From NCBI GenBank assembly GCA_964576465.1, contig CAZNXE010000344.1, positions 1 to 5,959 on the forward strand: a stretch of DNA of 5,959 nucleotides. Reading direction: 5' to 3'. Positions 1 to 5,959 of the stretch are shown one piece after another. Under the pieces are notes generated by a model that had not been told where the DNA came from, made no database searches, and saw nothing but the letters and a program-made list of their open reading frames with translations. The DNA comes from CAZNXE01 sp964576465 (GTDB taxonomy: Bacteria > Planctomycetota > Planctomycetia > Pirellulales > JAEUIK01). The translations under genes and the position numbers were made by a program. Positions within the stretch are counted from its first letter, which is position 1. Each line of letters begins with the position of its first letter.

Positions 1-1031
1 TGCACGAAGCCTTGGGCATAACTGCAGATTTTCGATGCGTACAGAGCCTGCCGAACGTCTTCGATGAACGCCTCGCGATCACCTTCGAAGTGACCGTTGG
101 GACCGTGGAGAATCTTGCTCGCTCGCACGCGGGCATCTTTCAGTGCCGAGAGCCCTCGGGCGTAGACTGCCTCGGTGATGAGTGTGGTGGGCGTGCCAAG
201 ATCGAGCGCCAACTGGCTCATCCATTTCCCGGTCCCCTTCGCGCCGGCCACATCCAAAATGCAGTCAACCAAGTCGCGCCCGGTTTCCGTGTCTTGCACG
301 CTGAAGATGTCGCGTGTGATCTCGATTAGATAGCTGTTCAATTCACCGCGATTCCACTGGTCGAAGACCTCGTAAAGTTCGGCATTGGTCAGCCCCACGG
401 CATGCTTGAGCAGGAAGTACGACTCGCAGATGAGTTGCATGTCGCCGTATTCGATACCGTTGTGGACCATCTTCACATAGTGACCTGCCCCGTTCGCTCC
501 GATCCATTCGCAGCAGGGAATATCATTCTGAGGGCCAACCTTCGCGGCGATGGCTTGAAAGATCGGTTTGACCAACGGCCATGCCTCTTCGCTTCCGCCC
601 GGCATGATGCTGGGGCCTAGCAATGCCCCTTCTTCACCACCGGAGACCCCGGTGCCGATGAACCGCAGGCCCTTGGACTCGACCAGTGCGTTGCGACGCA
701 CGGTATCGGCGTAATAAGAATTGCCACCATCAATGATCAAGTCACCGTCGTCCAACAGGGGAATCAACTGCTCGATGACCGCGTCGATGGGGGCTCCCGC
801 CTTGACCATGATCATCACTTTGCGGGGCTTGGCAAGTTGCCCGATGAGTTCCTCTAGCGAAGGACAGCCGACGATGTTCTTGTTCTTGGCACGCCCTTCG
901 ACAAAGGCGTCGACCACGCTGGTTTCGCGGTCATAGCCAGCCACGCGATACCCATGGCTCTCGAAATTCAACACAAGGTTTCCGCCCATTACGCCCAAGC
1001 CGACCATGCCGATATCACATTGCCCTGCCAT
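1..1031 (-). CDS. gnd: 6-phosphogluconate dehydrogenase, decarboxylating (C-terminus beyond window)
   Basis: Cytoplasmic enzyme of the oxidative pentose phosphate pathway. It oxidises and decarboxylates 6-phosphogluconate to ribulose 5-phosphate, reducing NAD(P)+. I translated 343 uninterrupted codons from the ATG at 1031 to the window edge; the family is about 470-490 residues, so roughly the last 130-140 are missing. The N-terminal Rossmann domain has GLGVMG at residues 11-16. IIDGGN ends at N104, the substrate loop VSGGEEG begins near 129, and the catalytic block GAGHYVKMVHNGIEYGDMQ gives K187, H190, N191 and E194, matching the known Lys and Glu acid/base pair. KGTGKW and the YASKI..YAQGF stretch follow. 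The sequence is closer to the eukaryotic form than to E. coli Gnd. An AGAGG ribosome site lies about 11 nt before the ATG. It is the last gene of the minus-strand series, 82 nt after the HAD gene. D34 and E36 replace the usual Asn and Ser/Thr of the NADP 2'-phosphate pocket (see findings). Family assignment is very sure. Confidence 0.97.
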   Translation of the reverse strand, partial: MAGQCDIGMVGLGVMGGNLVLNFESHGYRVAGYDRETSVVDAFVEGRAKNKNIVGCPSLEELIGQLAKPRKVMIMVKAGAPIDAVIEQLIPLLDDGDLIIDGGNSYYADTVRRNALVESKGLRFIGTGVSGGEEGALLGPSIMPGGSEEAWPLVKPIFQAIAAKVGPQNDIPCCEWIGANGAGHYVKMVHNGIEYGDMQLICESYFLLKHAVGLTNAELYEVFDQWNRGELNSYLIEITRDIFSVQDTETGRDLVDCILDVAGAKGTGKWMSQLALDLGTPTTLITEAVYARGLSALKDARVRASKILHGPNGHFEGDREAFIEDVRQALYASKICSYAQGFV

Positions 1032-1113
1032 GAACGATTGAACCTCTGATAATACGGAAAATGTGCTAAGCGTGAGACGCTCATCCCAACAAACTGCTAA
1101 CCGGTAACCCAGC

Positions 1114-1986
1114 TCAGTTGCCGCCAACCACGTTCCACGGTGGATCGTCGGGCAGGTATTGATGGAATTCGGCTAACAGTTCTTGTTCGTAGGAGCCGGC
1201 AAACGTGCCTGAGAGGAATCGATCGATCCCTTCGTCGAACAGACGCCGCCAACTTCTCTCTTCATTGCCAGGGTTGATGGGAAAGAACAGGGCGTCGTTC
1301 GCGACGGCAGCCTTGTGGTCGCCGGGAGCATCGCCAATCATCAAGGTGTGTGCCGCTGCGTATTGGCTTGCCGCACGAAGCGTCTCGCTCTTACTGCCAC
1401 TCTCCTGCCCGCAAATATCGGCCACAAGTGGCGCCAAATCATGTTCTTCCCATTCTCGCCGCAGGGCTTCGTTCGGGGTGGCTGAAATCACCAGCAAGTC
1501 GGCGTTCGGTTTCAATTTTTCAAGACACTTCCGCACATAGGGGAACGGCGGCACGCCGCGCACGAATCGCGCGACCGTTGCATTCACCGCTTCCGACCAC
1601 TTGAGCGCCTGCTTTAGGTCATCGTCGCCGGTCTCTTCGACGGCTTGTGCTAAGGCGGGATTGCCAAGTTTGCTTTCCCTGCCGATCCAGGCGACCAACC
1701 CTGGTGGGACGTCGATCTTGACGCCGCGGTCGGCAACTTCAGGTCGTCGCTGCAACCACTCGAGCGTTTCGATCAGCGCCGGAAAGCGATTGATCCCGCG
1801 GCTCTTCGAGTACAGATTCACGAATTCCGCAGCCTCGCGAGTGTATTTACTGACGCCCTGCAATTCGTATTCATTGATGATGTTTGGGATGAAGCACTCT
1901 TTGTGCTTCAACTCCATCGTGTCGAATGCGCAACCGTCGGAGTCGATCCCTACGAGGAATTCGTGCTGTTTGGTGTAAGTAGACAT
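1114..1986 (-). CDS. HAD-superfamily hydrolase (probable phosphatase)
   Basis: A 290-residue cytoplasmic protein with the four haloacid dehalogenase motifs in order. Motif I is GIDSDGC with D15 as probable nucleophile and D17 as acid/base. Motif II is LLVISAT (S168 or T170). Motif III is K199 in GSKSE. Motif IV is MIGDAPGD with D219 and D223 as Mg2+ ligands. About 150 residues lie between motifs I and II, so a large, mainly helical C1-type cap is expected, which usually points to a small phosphorylated substrate. I chose the ATG at 1986 because GGA lies about 9 nt upstream in a purine-poor leader. A TTG three codons earlier (1995) stays open but has no better site. It is co-directional with gnd 82 nt downstream and separated from the RraA-like gene by 155 nt with two hairpins. 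I do not recognise a specific subfamily: phosphatase is the likely activity from family knowledge, and the substrate is unknown. Some HAD proteins are phosphonatases or dehalogenases, which is less likely here. Confidence 0.85.
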   Translation of the reverse strand: MSTYTKQHEFLVGIDSDGCAFDTMELKHKECFIPNIINEYELQGVSKYTREAAEFVNLYSKSRGINRFPALIETLEWLQRRPEVADRGVKIDVPPGLVAWIGRESKLGNPALAQAVEETGDDDLKQALKWSEAVNATVARFVRGVPPFPYVRKCLEKLKPNADLLVISATPNEALRREWEEHDLAPLVADICGQESGSKSETLRAASQYAAAHTLMIGDAPGDHKAAVANDALFFPINPGNEERSWRRLFDEGIDRFLSGTFAGSYEQELLAEFHQYLPDDPPWNVVGGN

Positions 1987-2042
1987 GAAGATCAATCCAA
2001 CTGTTTTCCCACGAAAGTCGCGGGCGACGATTACAAGGGGCC

Positions 2043-2062
2043 AAGAAACGACGCGTTTTCTT
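2043..2062. repeat. Second inverted repeat in the RraA-HAD gap
   Basis: AAGAAACG (2043-2050) pairs with CGTTTTCTT (2054-2062) apart from one bulged T, around a three-base loop ACG. In the minus transcript the stem ends in CGUUUCUU, which is moderately U-rich. It sits between the first hairpin and the HAD start, so it could be part of a tandem terminator or a structure in the leader of the HAD mRNA. Confidence 0.4.
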
Positions 2063-2077
2063 GCAAAGCTCCACGCA

Positions 2078-2105
2078 TTCTAAAGGGCAGCATCCCTTTT
2101 AAGAA
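2078..2105 (-). terminator. Hairpin downstream of the RraA-like gene, possible terminator
   Basis: On the plus strand AAAGGG (2082-2087), a six-base loop CAGCAT and CCCTTT (2094-2099) form a perfect 6-bp stem. It is extended by TTCT (2078-2081) pairing with AGAA (2102-2105) across a two-base bulge, giving 10 bp in all. It begins 36 nt past the RraA-like stop codon in the direction of transcription. The minus transcript lacks a long run of U after the stem (UUUAGAAU), so it may be a weak terminator, a processing site or an mRNA-stabilising hairpin. Confidence 0.4.
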
Positions 2106-2141
2106 GGAGGGCCGGCTGAACGTTGCTGGGTGCGACGTTTT

Positions 2142-2804
2142 CTACAGTGTCCCATGCTTGCGAAAGGCCTCTTCAGCGGTGAGTCCGCCGCGCAGGTCGA
2201 TGAGCATTTGATTCTCGGTGTTCGCCTTTTCCCAGGCGAGTTGCACCGCGGCAGCTTCGACATCCCTCGGCACGATCACCGTTCCGTCGAGATCGGCGAT
2301 GACCAAATCGCCAGGGCGACACGTGACTCCTCCCAACTCAACATCAACATCGAAATCGACAACCCGCTGGCGGTTCAAGCTGTCGTAGACACTGGTTCCC
2401 AGGGCGAAGCAGGGAAAGGCGAGTTCGCTCATCGGTGCCACATCTCGCACGGCACCATCGACGACAACCCCGGCACACCCTCTGTTTTGTGCGGCGGTCG
2501 ACAGCAACTCGCCCCAGGCCGCCGACCGCATCGAACTGCCGGCTGCGCAGACGATCACGTCGTCTGGCTTACACGAATCGACCGCCTGAAGTTCCAGTTC
2601 ATAGGGCCGCGGATCCTCATGGGCCATGTCGACCCACAGCGTTGTCTTCGCGCGACCGACCAGTTTGTCGATCCCCGTCCATGGTCGTAGAGACAAGTTC
2701 GGCGACTGCCGGCGATAGCCCAATCGATCCAAGGCGTCGCTGAGGAGCGCGGCAGTCAGCCGCTCGCGGATCATCGGCAGCGTGATCTCTAGTTCATCTG
2801 ACAT
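2142..2804 (-). CDS. RraA-family protein (HMG/CHA aldolase-like, metal-dependent lyase fold)
   Basis: A 220-residue protein, the usual length for the RraA/Methyltransf_6 family. These often carry misleading names such as demethylmenaquinone methyltransferase or RNase E inhibitor. Visible landmarks are a helical N-terminus (LLSDALDRLGY, 21-30), the alpha/beta core with AAGSSMRSAAWGELL (87-101), the family hallmark VVVDGAVRD (113-121) in which R120 and D121 should bind substrate and the divalent metal, and CRPGDLVIADLDGTVIVP (162-179). The family includes 4-hydroxy-4-methyl-2-oxoglutarate/4-carboxy-4-hydroxy-2-oxoadipate aldolases and oxaloacetate decarboxylases. The residue three after D121 is P124, where true aldolases have Glu or Asp, so another lyase or decarboxylase role is possible. 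The start at ATG 2804 fits the family's N-terminus. An open extension to a TTG at 2924 has no family likeness, and no strong ribosome site precedes the ATG. It is transcribed divergently from the M81 peptidase gene. Family sure, reaction unknown. Confidence 0.9.
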   Translation of the reverse strand: MSDELEITLPMIRERLTAALLSDALDRLGYRRQSPNLSLRPWTGIDKLVGRAKTTLWVDMAHEDPRPYELELQAVDSCKPDDVIVCAAGSSMRSAAWGELLSTAAQNRGCAGVVVDGAVRDVAPMSELAFPCFALGTSVYDSLNRQRVVDFDVDVELGGVTCRPGDLVIADLDGTVIVPRDVEAAAVQLAWEKANTENQMLIDLRGGLTAEEAFRKHGTL

Positions 2805-3009
2805 GATTCGGCCGTCGCAGTGTGCAAAGGGGTTGGTGGTTAGCAGTTCGACGCGTGCGCACGGTTTCCCATGGCGTGACGCGACAGTCGGCGAGCGAGC
2901 ATGGACGATTCCCGCTGCCCACAACGCCAGCAGGAGTTTACATGCGCTGTCGCCTCAAGCAAACTCTACCTAAAATGATCTCAAGCAGCCTTCCAAGGAA
3001 GTACAAGCG
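2805..3009. promoter_or_regulatory. Divergent intergenic region between the RraA-like and M81 genes
   Basis: This 205-nt stretch has no credible gene and must hold the start signals for both directions. For the plus strand, TAAAAT at 2971-2976 matches the -10 consensus at five of six bases, and TTTACA at 2937-2942 resembles a -35 box, but they are 28 nt apart, too far to form one standard promoter. No convincing minus-strand promoter is visible. GTGCGCAC at 2855-2862 is an 8-bp palindrome overlapping ACGCGT (2851-2856), which could be a small operator or chance. The regulatory assignment comes from gene arrangement, not from recognised boxes. Confidence 0.5.
2995..3001 (+). promoter_or_regulatory. 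Ribosome binding site of the M81 peptidase gene
   Basis: AAGGAAG lies 8 nt before the GTG at 3010 but 17 nt before the ATG at 3019. This spacing is the reason the GTG was chosen as the start. Confidence 0.6.
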
Positions 3010-4503
3010 GTGGAAACAATGCGGATTGGGATTCTCGCGATTCAGCACGAGTCGAATACGTTTGTGCAAAGCGGTACGACGATGGCCGAATTTCGTCGCG
3101 ATGCGCTCCTCATCGGCGACGACATGATCGAATACTGTCGCGCGTGTCAGCATGAAACCGGTGGGTTCTGGAAACAGCTCGCAATCGACGGATTCGAGTT
3201 CGTACCGCTGTTGCTGGCGATGGCGACTCCCGGAGGACCACTTTCTGATGAGACGGCAAGCGAGCTGGTTGACCTGGCCATCAGCAGGCTGCGCGGTGCA
3301 GGTGCCATCGACGGGCTGCTTGTCGCGCCTCACGGGGCGGCGGTAAGTGAGGACGCCCGAGATTTCGACGGCTATTGGCTCCAACGGATTCGCGAGGAAG
3401 TTGGCGATCGACTTCCGATTGTCGGCACACTTGATCCACATGCGAATATTTCCCAGCAGATGGTCGATGCGACGAACGCCCTGGTGGCCTACCGCACGAA
3501 TCCGCACATCGATCAACATCGAACCGGACGCATCGCGGCACGATTGTTAATCCAAGCGGTTCAGTCGGAAGTGAACCTCACGCAGGCATTCGCGCAGCCG
3601 CCCCTGGCGATCAGTATCGATCGACAGGCAACCTCCGAATCGCCATGCCTTGAGATGTACAAACTGGCCGACAAGTTGCTGCAAACGCCGGGCGTACTTT
3701 CCAACAGCATCGCACTGGGCTTCCCATATGCCGACGTCAAGGAGATGGGCACCAGCTTTGTCGTCGTAACTGATGGACAACTCGATCGGGCGCAGCAGTA
3801 CGCTGATCTACTGGCGAATCACTTATTGTCTCACCGACACGACTTTGGCTGTGGTTTGCCGAGTGTCGAGGAAGCGCTGGACGCAGTGAACTCGCGAGAG
3901 GATCGTGTCTGTCTGCTCGATGTTGGAGACAACGTTGGTGGCGGTGCCGCGGGCGACGGAACGTTGCTGGCGCGGAAATTGATGGAGAAGCAACTGGCCC
4001 CCTCGCTCGTGTGCCTGTGGGATCCTCGCGCGGTTGAAGAAGCAACGTCGCTGGGCATTGGTCGAAAGGGTGAACTCACCATGGGAGGACATGAAGCATT
4101 GCAGCAGGGGCCGCCGCTGGTGGCTTCGGTTTCTGTTGAGCGGTTGGGCGGGGGACGTTTCGAGGAATCGGCGCCCGTGCATGGCGGTCGCAATGCTTAC
4201 GACATGGGACCGACCGCCGTGGTGCGCACCGACAACGGTCCGACACTGCTGCTGATGTCCAAGCGTGTCCCTCCGTTCAGCCTGGGGCAGTTGACCTCCT
4301 GTCAGCTCGATCCAGCGAGCTTTCGCGTGATCGTCGCCAAGGGCGTCAATGCCCCGATCGCCGCTTACCAAGGAGTTTGCGAGCGGTTTATCCGCGTCGA
4401 CACGCCGGGCATTACATGCGCGAACATGAGACAGCTAGACTATCAACACCGGCGGCGGCCCATGTTTCCCTTTGAGGACACGACCGTAGAGGAATCAAGT
4501 TAG
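3010..4503 (+). CDS. M81-family metallopeptidase (MlrC/microcystinase C-like)
   Basis: A 497-residue protein, close to the roughly 500 of MlrC, a zinc peptidase that cleaves linearised microcystin products in sphingomonads. In most bacteria the substrate of M81 proteins is unknown. The N-terminal domain begins MRIGILAIQHESNTF with E14, then APHGAA (H108), GTLDPHAN (D142, H144) and NPHIDQHRTGR (H166, H170). The DPH pair plus a following His are the candidate zinc ligands. The C-terminal MlrC domain has the signature DNVGGGAAGDGT (307-318), followed by GGRNAYDMGPTAVV near 392-405. No signal peptide is seen, so it is cytoplasmic. The GTG at 3010 is preferred because AAGGAAG at 2995-3001 lies at good spacing; an ATG at 3019 matches where many homologues begin and has only a weak GGTGG ahead of it. 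The Tat-exported protein follows 58 nt downstream, so the two are probably co-transcribed, and the RraA-like gene diverges from it. The metal site looks intact, so an active hydrolase is expected. Confidence 0.9.
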   Translation: METMRIGILAIQHESNTFVQSGTTMAEFRRDALLIGDDMIEYCRACQHETGGFWKQLAIDGFEFVPLLLAMATPGGPLSDETASELVDLAISRLRGAGAIDGLLVAPHGAAVSEDARDFDGYWLQRIREEVGDRLPIVGTLDPHANISQQMVDATNALVAYRTNPHIDQHRTGRIAARLLIQAVQSEVNLTQAFAQPPLAISIDRQATSESPCLEMYKLADKLLQTPGVLSNSIALGFPYADVKEMGTSFVVVTDGQLDRAQQYADLLANHLLSHRHDFGCGLPSVEEALDAVNSREDRVCLLDVGDNVGGGAAGDGTLLARKLMEKQLAPSLVCLWDPRAVEEATSLGIGRKGELTMGGHEALQQGPPLVASVSVERLGGGRFEESAPVHGGRNAYDMGPTAVVRTDNGPTLLLMSKRVPPFSLGQLTSCQLDPASFRVIVAKGVNAPIAAYQGVCERFIRVDTPGITCANMRQLDYQHRRRPMFPFEDTTVEESS

Positions 4504-4547
4504 AGACAACGAAGATAGCGGACGCCAATTACAAGCATTGTGGTCAC

Positions 4548-4553
4548 AAGGAG
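4548..4553 (+). promoter_or_regulatory. Ribosome binding site of the Tat-exported protein gene
   Basis: AAGGAG lies 8 nt before the GTG at 4562, an ideal distance. It decides against the longer reading from the TTG at 4538 and puts the twin-arginine pair at residues 12-13, a typical position. Confidence 0.75.
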
Positions 4554-4561
4554 AGCGGATC

Positions 4562-5839
4562 GTGATCGAGCAAAAAACAGCGATACTCCTCGACCGTCGT
4601 CAGTGGTTGCGTCGGGCATCGGTAGGTGTTGCGGCGACGATGGGGCTTGCCGCAACAACTCCAGTCTTCGCGGCGAATAACAGGCCGCGTGTGGCGGCGA
4701 TCATGACCGAGTACCAGGGCTACTCGCATGCCGATGTGATCGTCGGCAGATTCGTTAAGGGGTATACGCTCGGCGTGCAACCGTTTTGGCCACGGTGCCA
4801 AGTGGTGTCGATGTATGTCGACCAGTTTCCCTCGGGCGACTTGAGTCGAGGGATCGCCGCCAAGTATGGAATTCGCATCGAGCCGACCATCGAGAAGGCG
4901 CTGAGCGGCGATGGAAAGCAACTCGATGTCGACGGCGTGCTGATTGTTGGCGAGCACGGAGATTATCCGCACAACGAGAAGGGGCAACACATGTATCCCC
5001 GCCGACGGTTCTTTGAGGCTGCGGTGCGCACCTTTGAAAAAGCCGGGCAAAGTGTGCCTGTCTTCAACGACAAACATCTCGGCTTTGCGTGGGACGATGC
5101 CAAATGGATGTACTATCAGGCGCGGGCGATGCACTTCCCGCTCATGGCTGGCTCGTCACTTCCCACCACATGGCGACGTCCCGAACTGGAACTTCCACTC
5201 GATGACGAACTCACCGAAGCGGTTGCCGTGGGGTACGGCGGGATCGAGGCGTACGGATTCCACGCGCTCGAAACATTGCAGTGCATGATCGAGCGTCGAC
5301 GCGGCGGAGAGTCAGGCGTTGGAGCCGTTACGTGCCTTGAGGGTGAAGACGTATGGCGGGCAGCCCGTGCGGGACGATGGTCTCGCAAACTTCTCGATGC
5401 TGCCCTGGCATGTTGCGAAAATGCACCTGAAGGACTGCCAGAGGAACGCTGCAAACAACCGATCGCATTTCTCATCGAACACCGCGATGGGTTCCGCTCG
5501 ACGGTACTCATCCTGAGCGGTTATGCGTCGGCCTTTTCGTTCGCCGCACAGCGGAAATCCGATTCGGAGCCCCTGGCTACACAATTCTGGCTGCAAGAGC
5601 CCAGCTTCGGACACTTCTCCTACCTCGTACACAACATCGAGTCGATGTTCCTCACAGGCGAAGAGCCCTACCCGCCGGAGCGAACACTCCTCACCACCGG
5701 CATTCTCGACGCAGCGATGACCTCGCGATTCAAAGACCACACCCGGCAAGAAACACCCTCACTAGCAAAGATCGCCTACCGATCACCAGACAAGCCCGGT
5801 CGCCGAGCACTGGCTTCCGACGGTATGCTTGCGAAGTGA
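4562..5839 (+). CDS. Tat-exported Gfo/Idh/MocA-like protein with degenerate nucleotide site
   Basis: A 425-residue protein of a type I associate with planctomycetes and related bacteria; no specific function is known to me. The N-terminus is a twin-arginine signal, DRRQWLRRAS (11-20), then an Ala-rich hydrophobic stretch and TPVFA|AN with likely cleavage after A37, so the mature protein works outside the cytoplasm. RVAAIMTEYQGYSHAD (42-57) aligns with the Gfo/Idh Rossmann start but lacks the GxGxxG pattern. VDGVLIVGEHGDYP (123-136) and VFNDKHLGFAWDDAKWM (167-183) fall where Gfo/Idh proteins have their second strand pair and EKP motif, here D170-K171-H172. SMFLTGEEPYPPERTLLTTG (361-380), continuing ILDAAMTSR, resembles the Gfo/Idh C-terminal end. 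The GTG start at 4562 is chosen because AAGGAG at 4548-4553 sits 8 nt before it; an in-frame TTG at 4538 would place that ribosome site inside the gene. It follows the M81 gene by 58 nt with no terminator seen. A non-catalytic or NAD-independent role is inferred. Confidence 0.75.
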   Translation: MIEQKTAILLDRRQWLRRASVGVAATMGLAATTPVFAANNRPRVAAIMTEYQGYSHADVIVGRFVKGYTLGVQPFWPRCQVVSMYVDQFPSGDLSRGIAAKYGIRIEPTIEKALSGDGKQLDVDGVLIVGEHGDYPHNEKGQHMYPRRRFFEAAVRTFEKAGQSVPVFNDKHLGFAWDDAKWMYYQARAMHFPLMAGSSLPTTWRRPELELPLDDELTEAVAVGYGGIEAYGFHALETLQCMIERRRGGESGVGAVTCLEGEDVWRAARAGRWSRKLLDAALACCENAPEGLPEERCKQPIAFLIEHRDGFRSTVLILSGYASAFSFAAQRKSDSEPLATQFWLQEPSFGHFSYLVHNIESMFLTGEEPYPPERTLLTTGILDAAMTSRFKDHTRQETPSLAKIAYRSPDKPGRRALASDGMLAK

Positions 5840-5896
5840 ACTCACGGCAACAGCGATGCCCAACGATTGCCAGCTCGTTTGAGACGCTTAACGGCC

Positions 5897-5931
5897 TGAG
5901 ATCGGGCGAATGATCGTGTTACTCGATCTCA
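5897..5931. repeat. 8-bp inverted repeat at the convergent gene ends
   Basis: TGAGATCG (5897-5904) and CGATCTCA (5924-5931) are perfect inverted copies around a 19-nt loop that contains the stop codon of the partial minus-strand gene. Neither strand has a U-rich tail after it, and the loop is long, so a terminator role is weakly supported. Confidence 0.3.
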
Positions 5932-5959
5932 ATCAACTCGACCAGGAAGTGCAACGTGG
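5919..5959 (-). CDS. C-terminal end of a probable FKBP-type peptidyl-prolyl isomerase (partial)
   Basis: Reading the minus strand from the right edge gives a partial codon (xCC), then TLHFLVELIEIE and a TAA stop at 5921-5919. The pattern of alternating hydrophobic residues ending VELIEIE closely matches the final beta-strand of FKBP-type prolyl isomerases, which typically end with ATLxFxVELLxIE. If so, the protein is a folding catalyst that accelerates cis-trans isomerisation at proline. Only 12 residues are visible, so the call rests on this one strand, and the start, any signal peptide and the active site are outside the window. The gene converges on the Tat-exported protein gene with 79 nt between the stops. 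Confidence 0.6.
   Translation of the reverse strand, partial: TLHFLVELIEIE

Noticed and set aside
12..936. Three plus-strand open frames (12-329, 402-620, 721-936)
   Set aside because: They lie wholly opposite the well-supported gnd frame and have no recognisable family features.
1049..1054. TATTAT on the minus strand as a -10 box for gnd
   Set aside because: No acceptable -35 box is found at 16-18 nt, and transcription starting from it would begin at or after the ribosome site of gnd.
1069..1081. AGCGT-GAG-ACGCT hairpin between the HAD gene and gnd as a terminator
   Set aside because: Only a 5-bp stem with no adjacent U run; too weak to call.
2805..2924. N-terminal extension of the RraA-like protein to a TTG at 2924
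   Set aside because: The 40 extra residues do not resemble the family, begin at a rare start codon, and would consume most of the divergent control region.
3152..4371. Many open frames on both strands across the M81 gene
   Set aside because: Shadow frames produced by codon bias; none has a start site, motif or composition of its own.
4538..4561. Earlier TTG start of the Tat-exported protein
   Set aside because: The strong AAGGAG at 4548-4553 would then be inside the gene; the GTG at 4562 is correctly spaced from it.
5862..5879. AACGA/TCGTT inverted repeat after the Tat gene as its terminator
   Set aside because: Five base pairs, AT-rich, with an 8-nt loop and no U tract; expected by chance.

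Overview
The window holds four complete genes, two partial genes at its edges, and no RNA gene, CRISPR array, transposase or other sign of recent transfer. Base composition is moderately GC-rich and even throughout. The protein types suggest a planctomycete, probably of the Pirellula/Rhodopirellula type. The clues are a 6-phosphogluconate dehydrogenase of the long eukaryote-like form, a twin-arginine-exported Gfo/Idh-like protein, an M81 peptidase and an RraA-family protein. This assignment is inferred from remembered family resemblance and was not tested by a search.

Layout: the left half (1-2804) is read from the minus strand. In transcription order it carries an RraA-like protein (2804-2142), a 155-nt gap with two inverted repeats, a HAD-superfamily hydrolase (1986-1114), an 82-nt gap, and gnd (from 1031, running off the left edge). 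A 205-nt divergent intergenic region (2805-3009) separates this from a plus-strand pair: an M81/MlrC-type metallopeptidase (3010-4503) and, 58 nt further on, a Tat-exported protein that looks like a degenerate Gfo/Idh/MocA oxidoreductase (4562-5839). At the right edge the last 12 codons of a minus-strand gene (5959-5919) look like the end of an FKBP-type peptidyl-prolyl isomerase, converging on the Tat gene.

How the genes may work together: gnd is the oxidative pentose phosphate enzyme, and nothing but its position ties it to the others. The M81 peptidase and the Tat protein are probably co-transcribed. The RraA-like gene diverges from them and may share their regulatory region. M81 enzymes hydrolyse unusual peptide bonds and RraA-like proteins are often metal-dependent lyases of 2-oxo acids, so a small catabolic module is possible, but no substrate can be read from the sequence.

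The points most worth a second look are residue-level oddities: acidic residues in the NADP 2'-phosphate pocket of Gnd, a proline where RraA-like aldolases carry an acid, and a Gfo/Idh fold that has lost its nucleotide-binding glycines. I found no clear evidence of a wholly new system.
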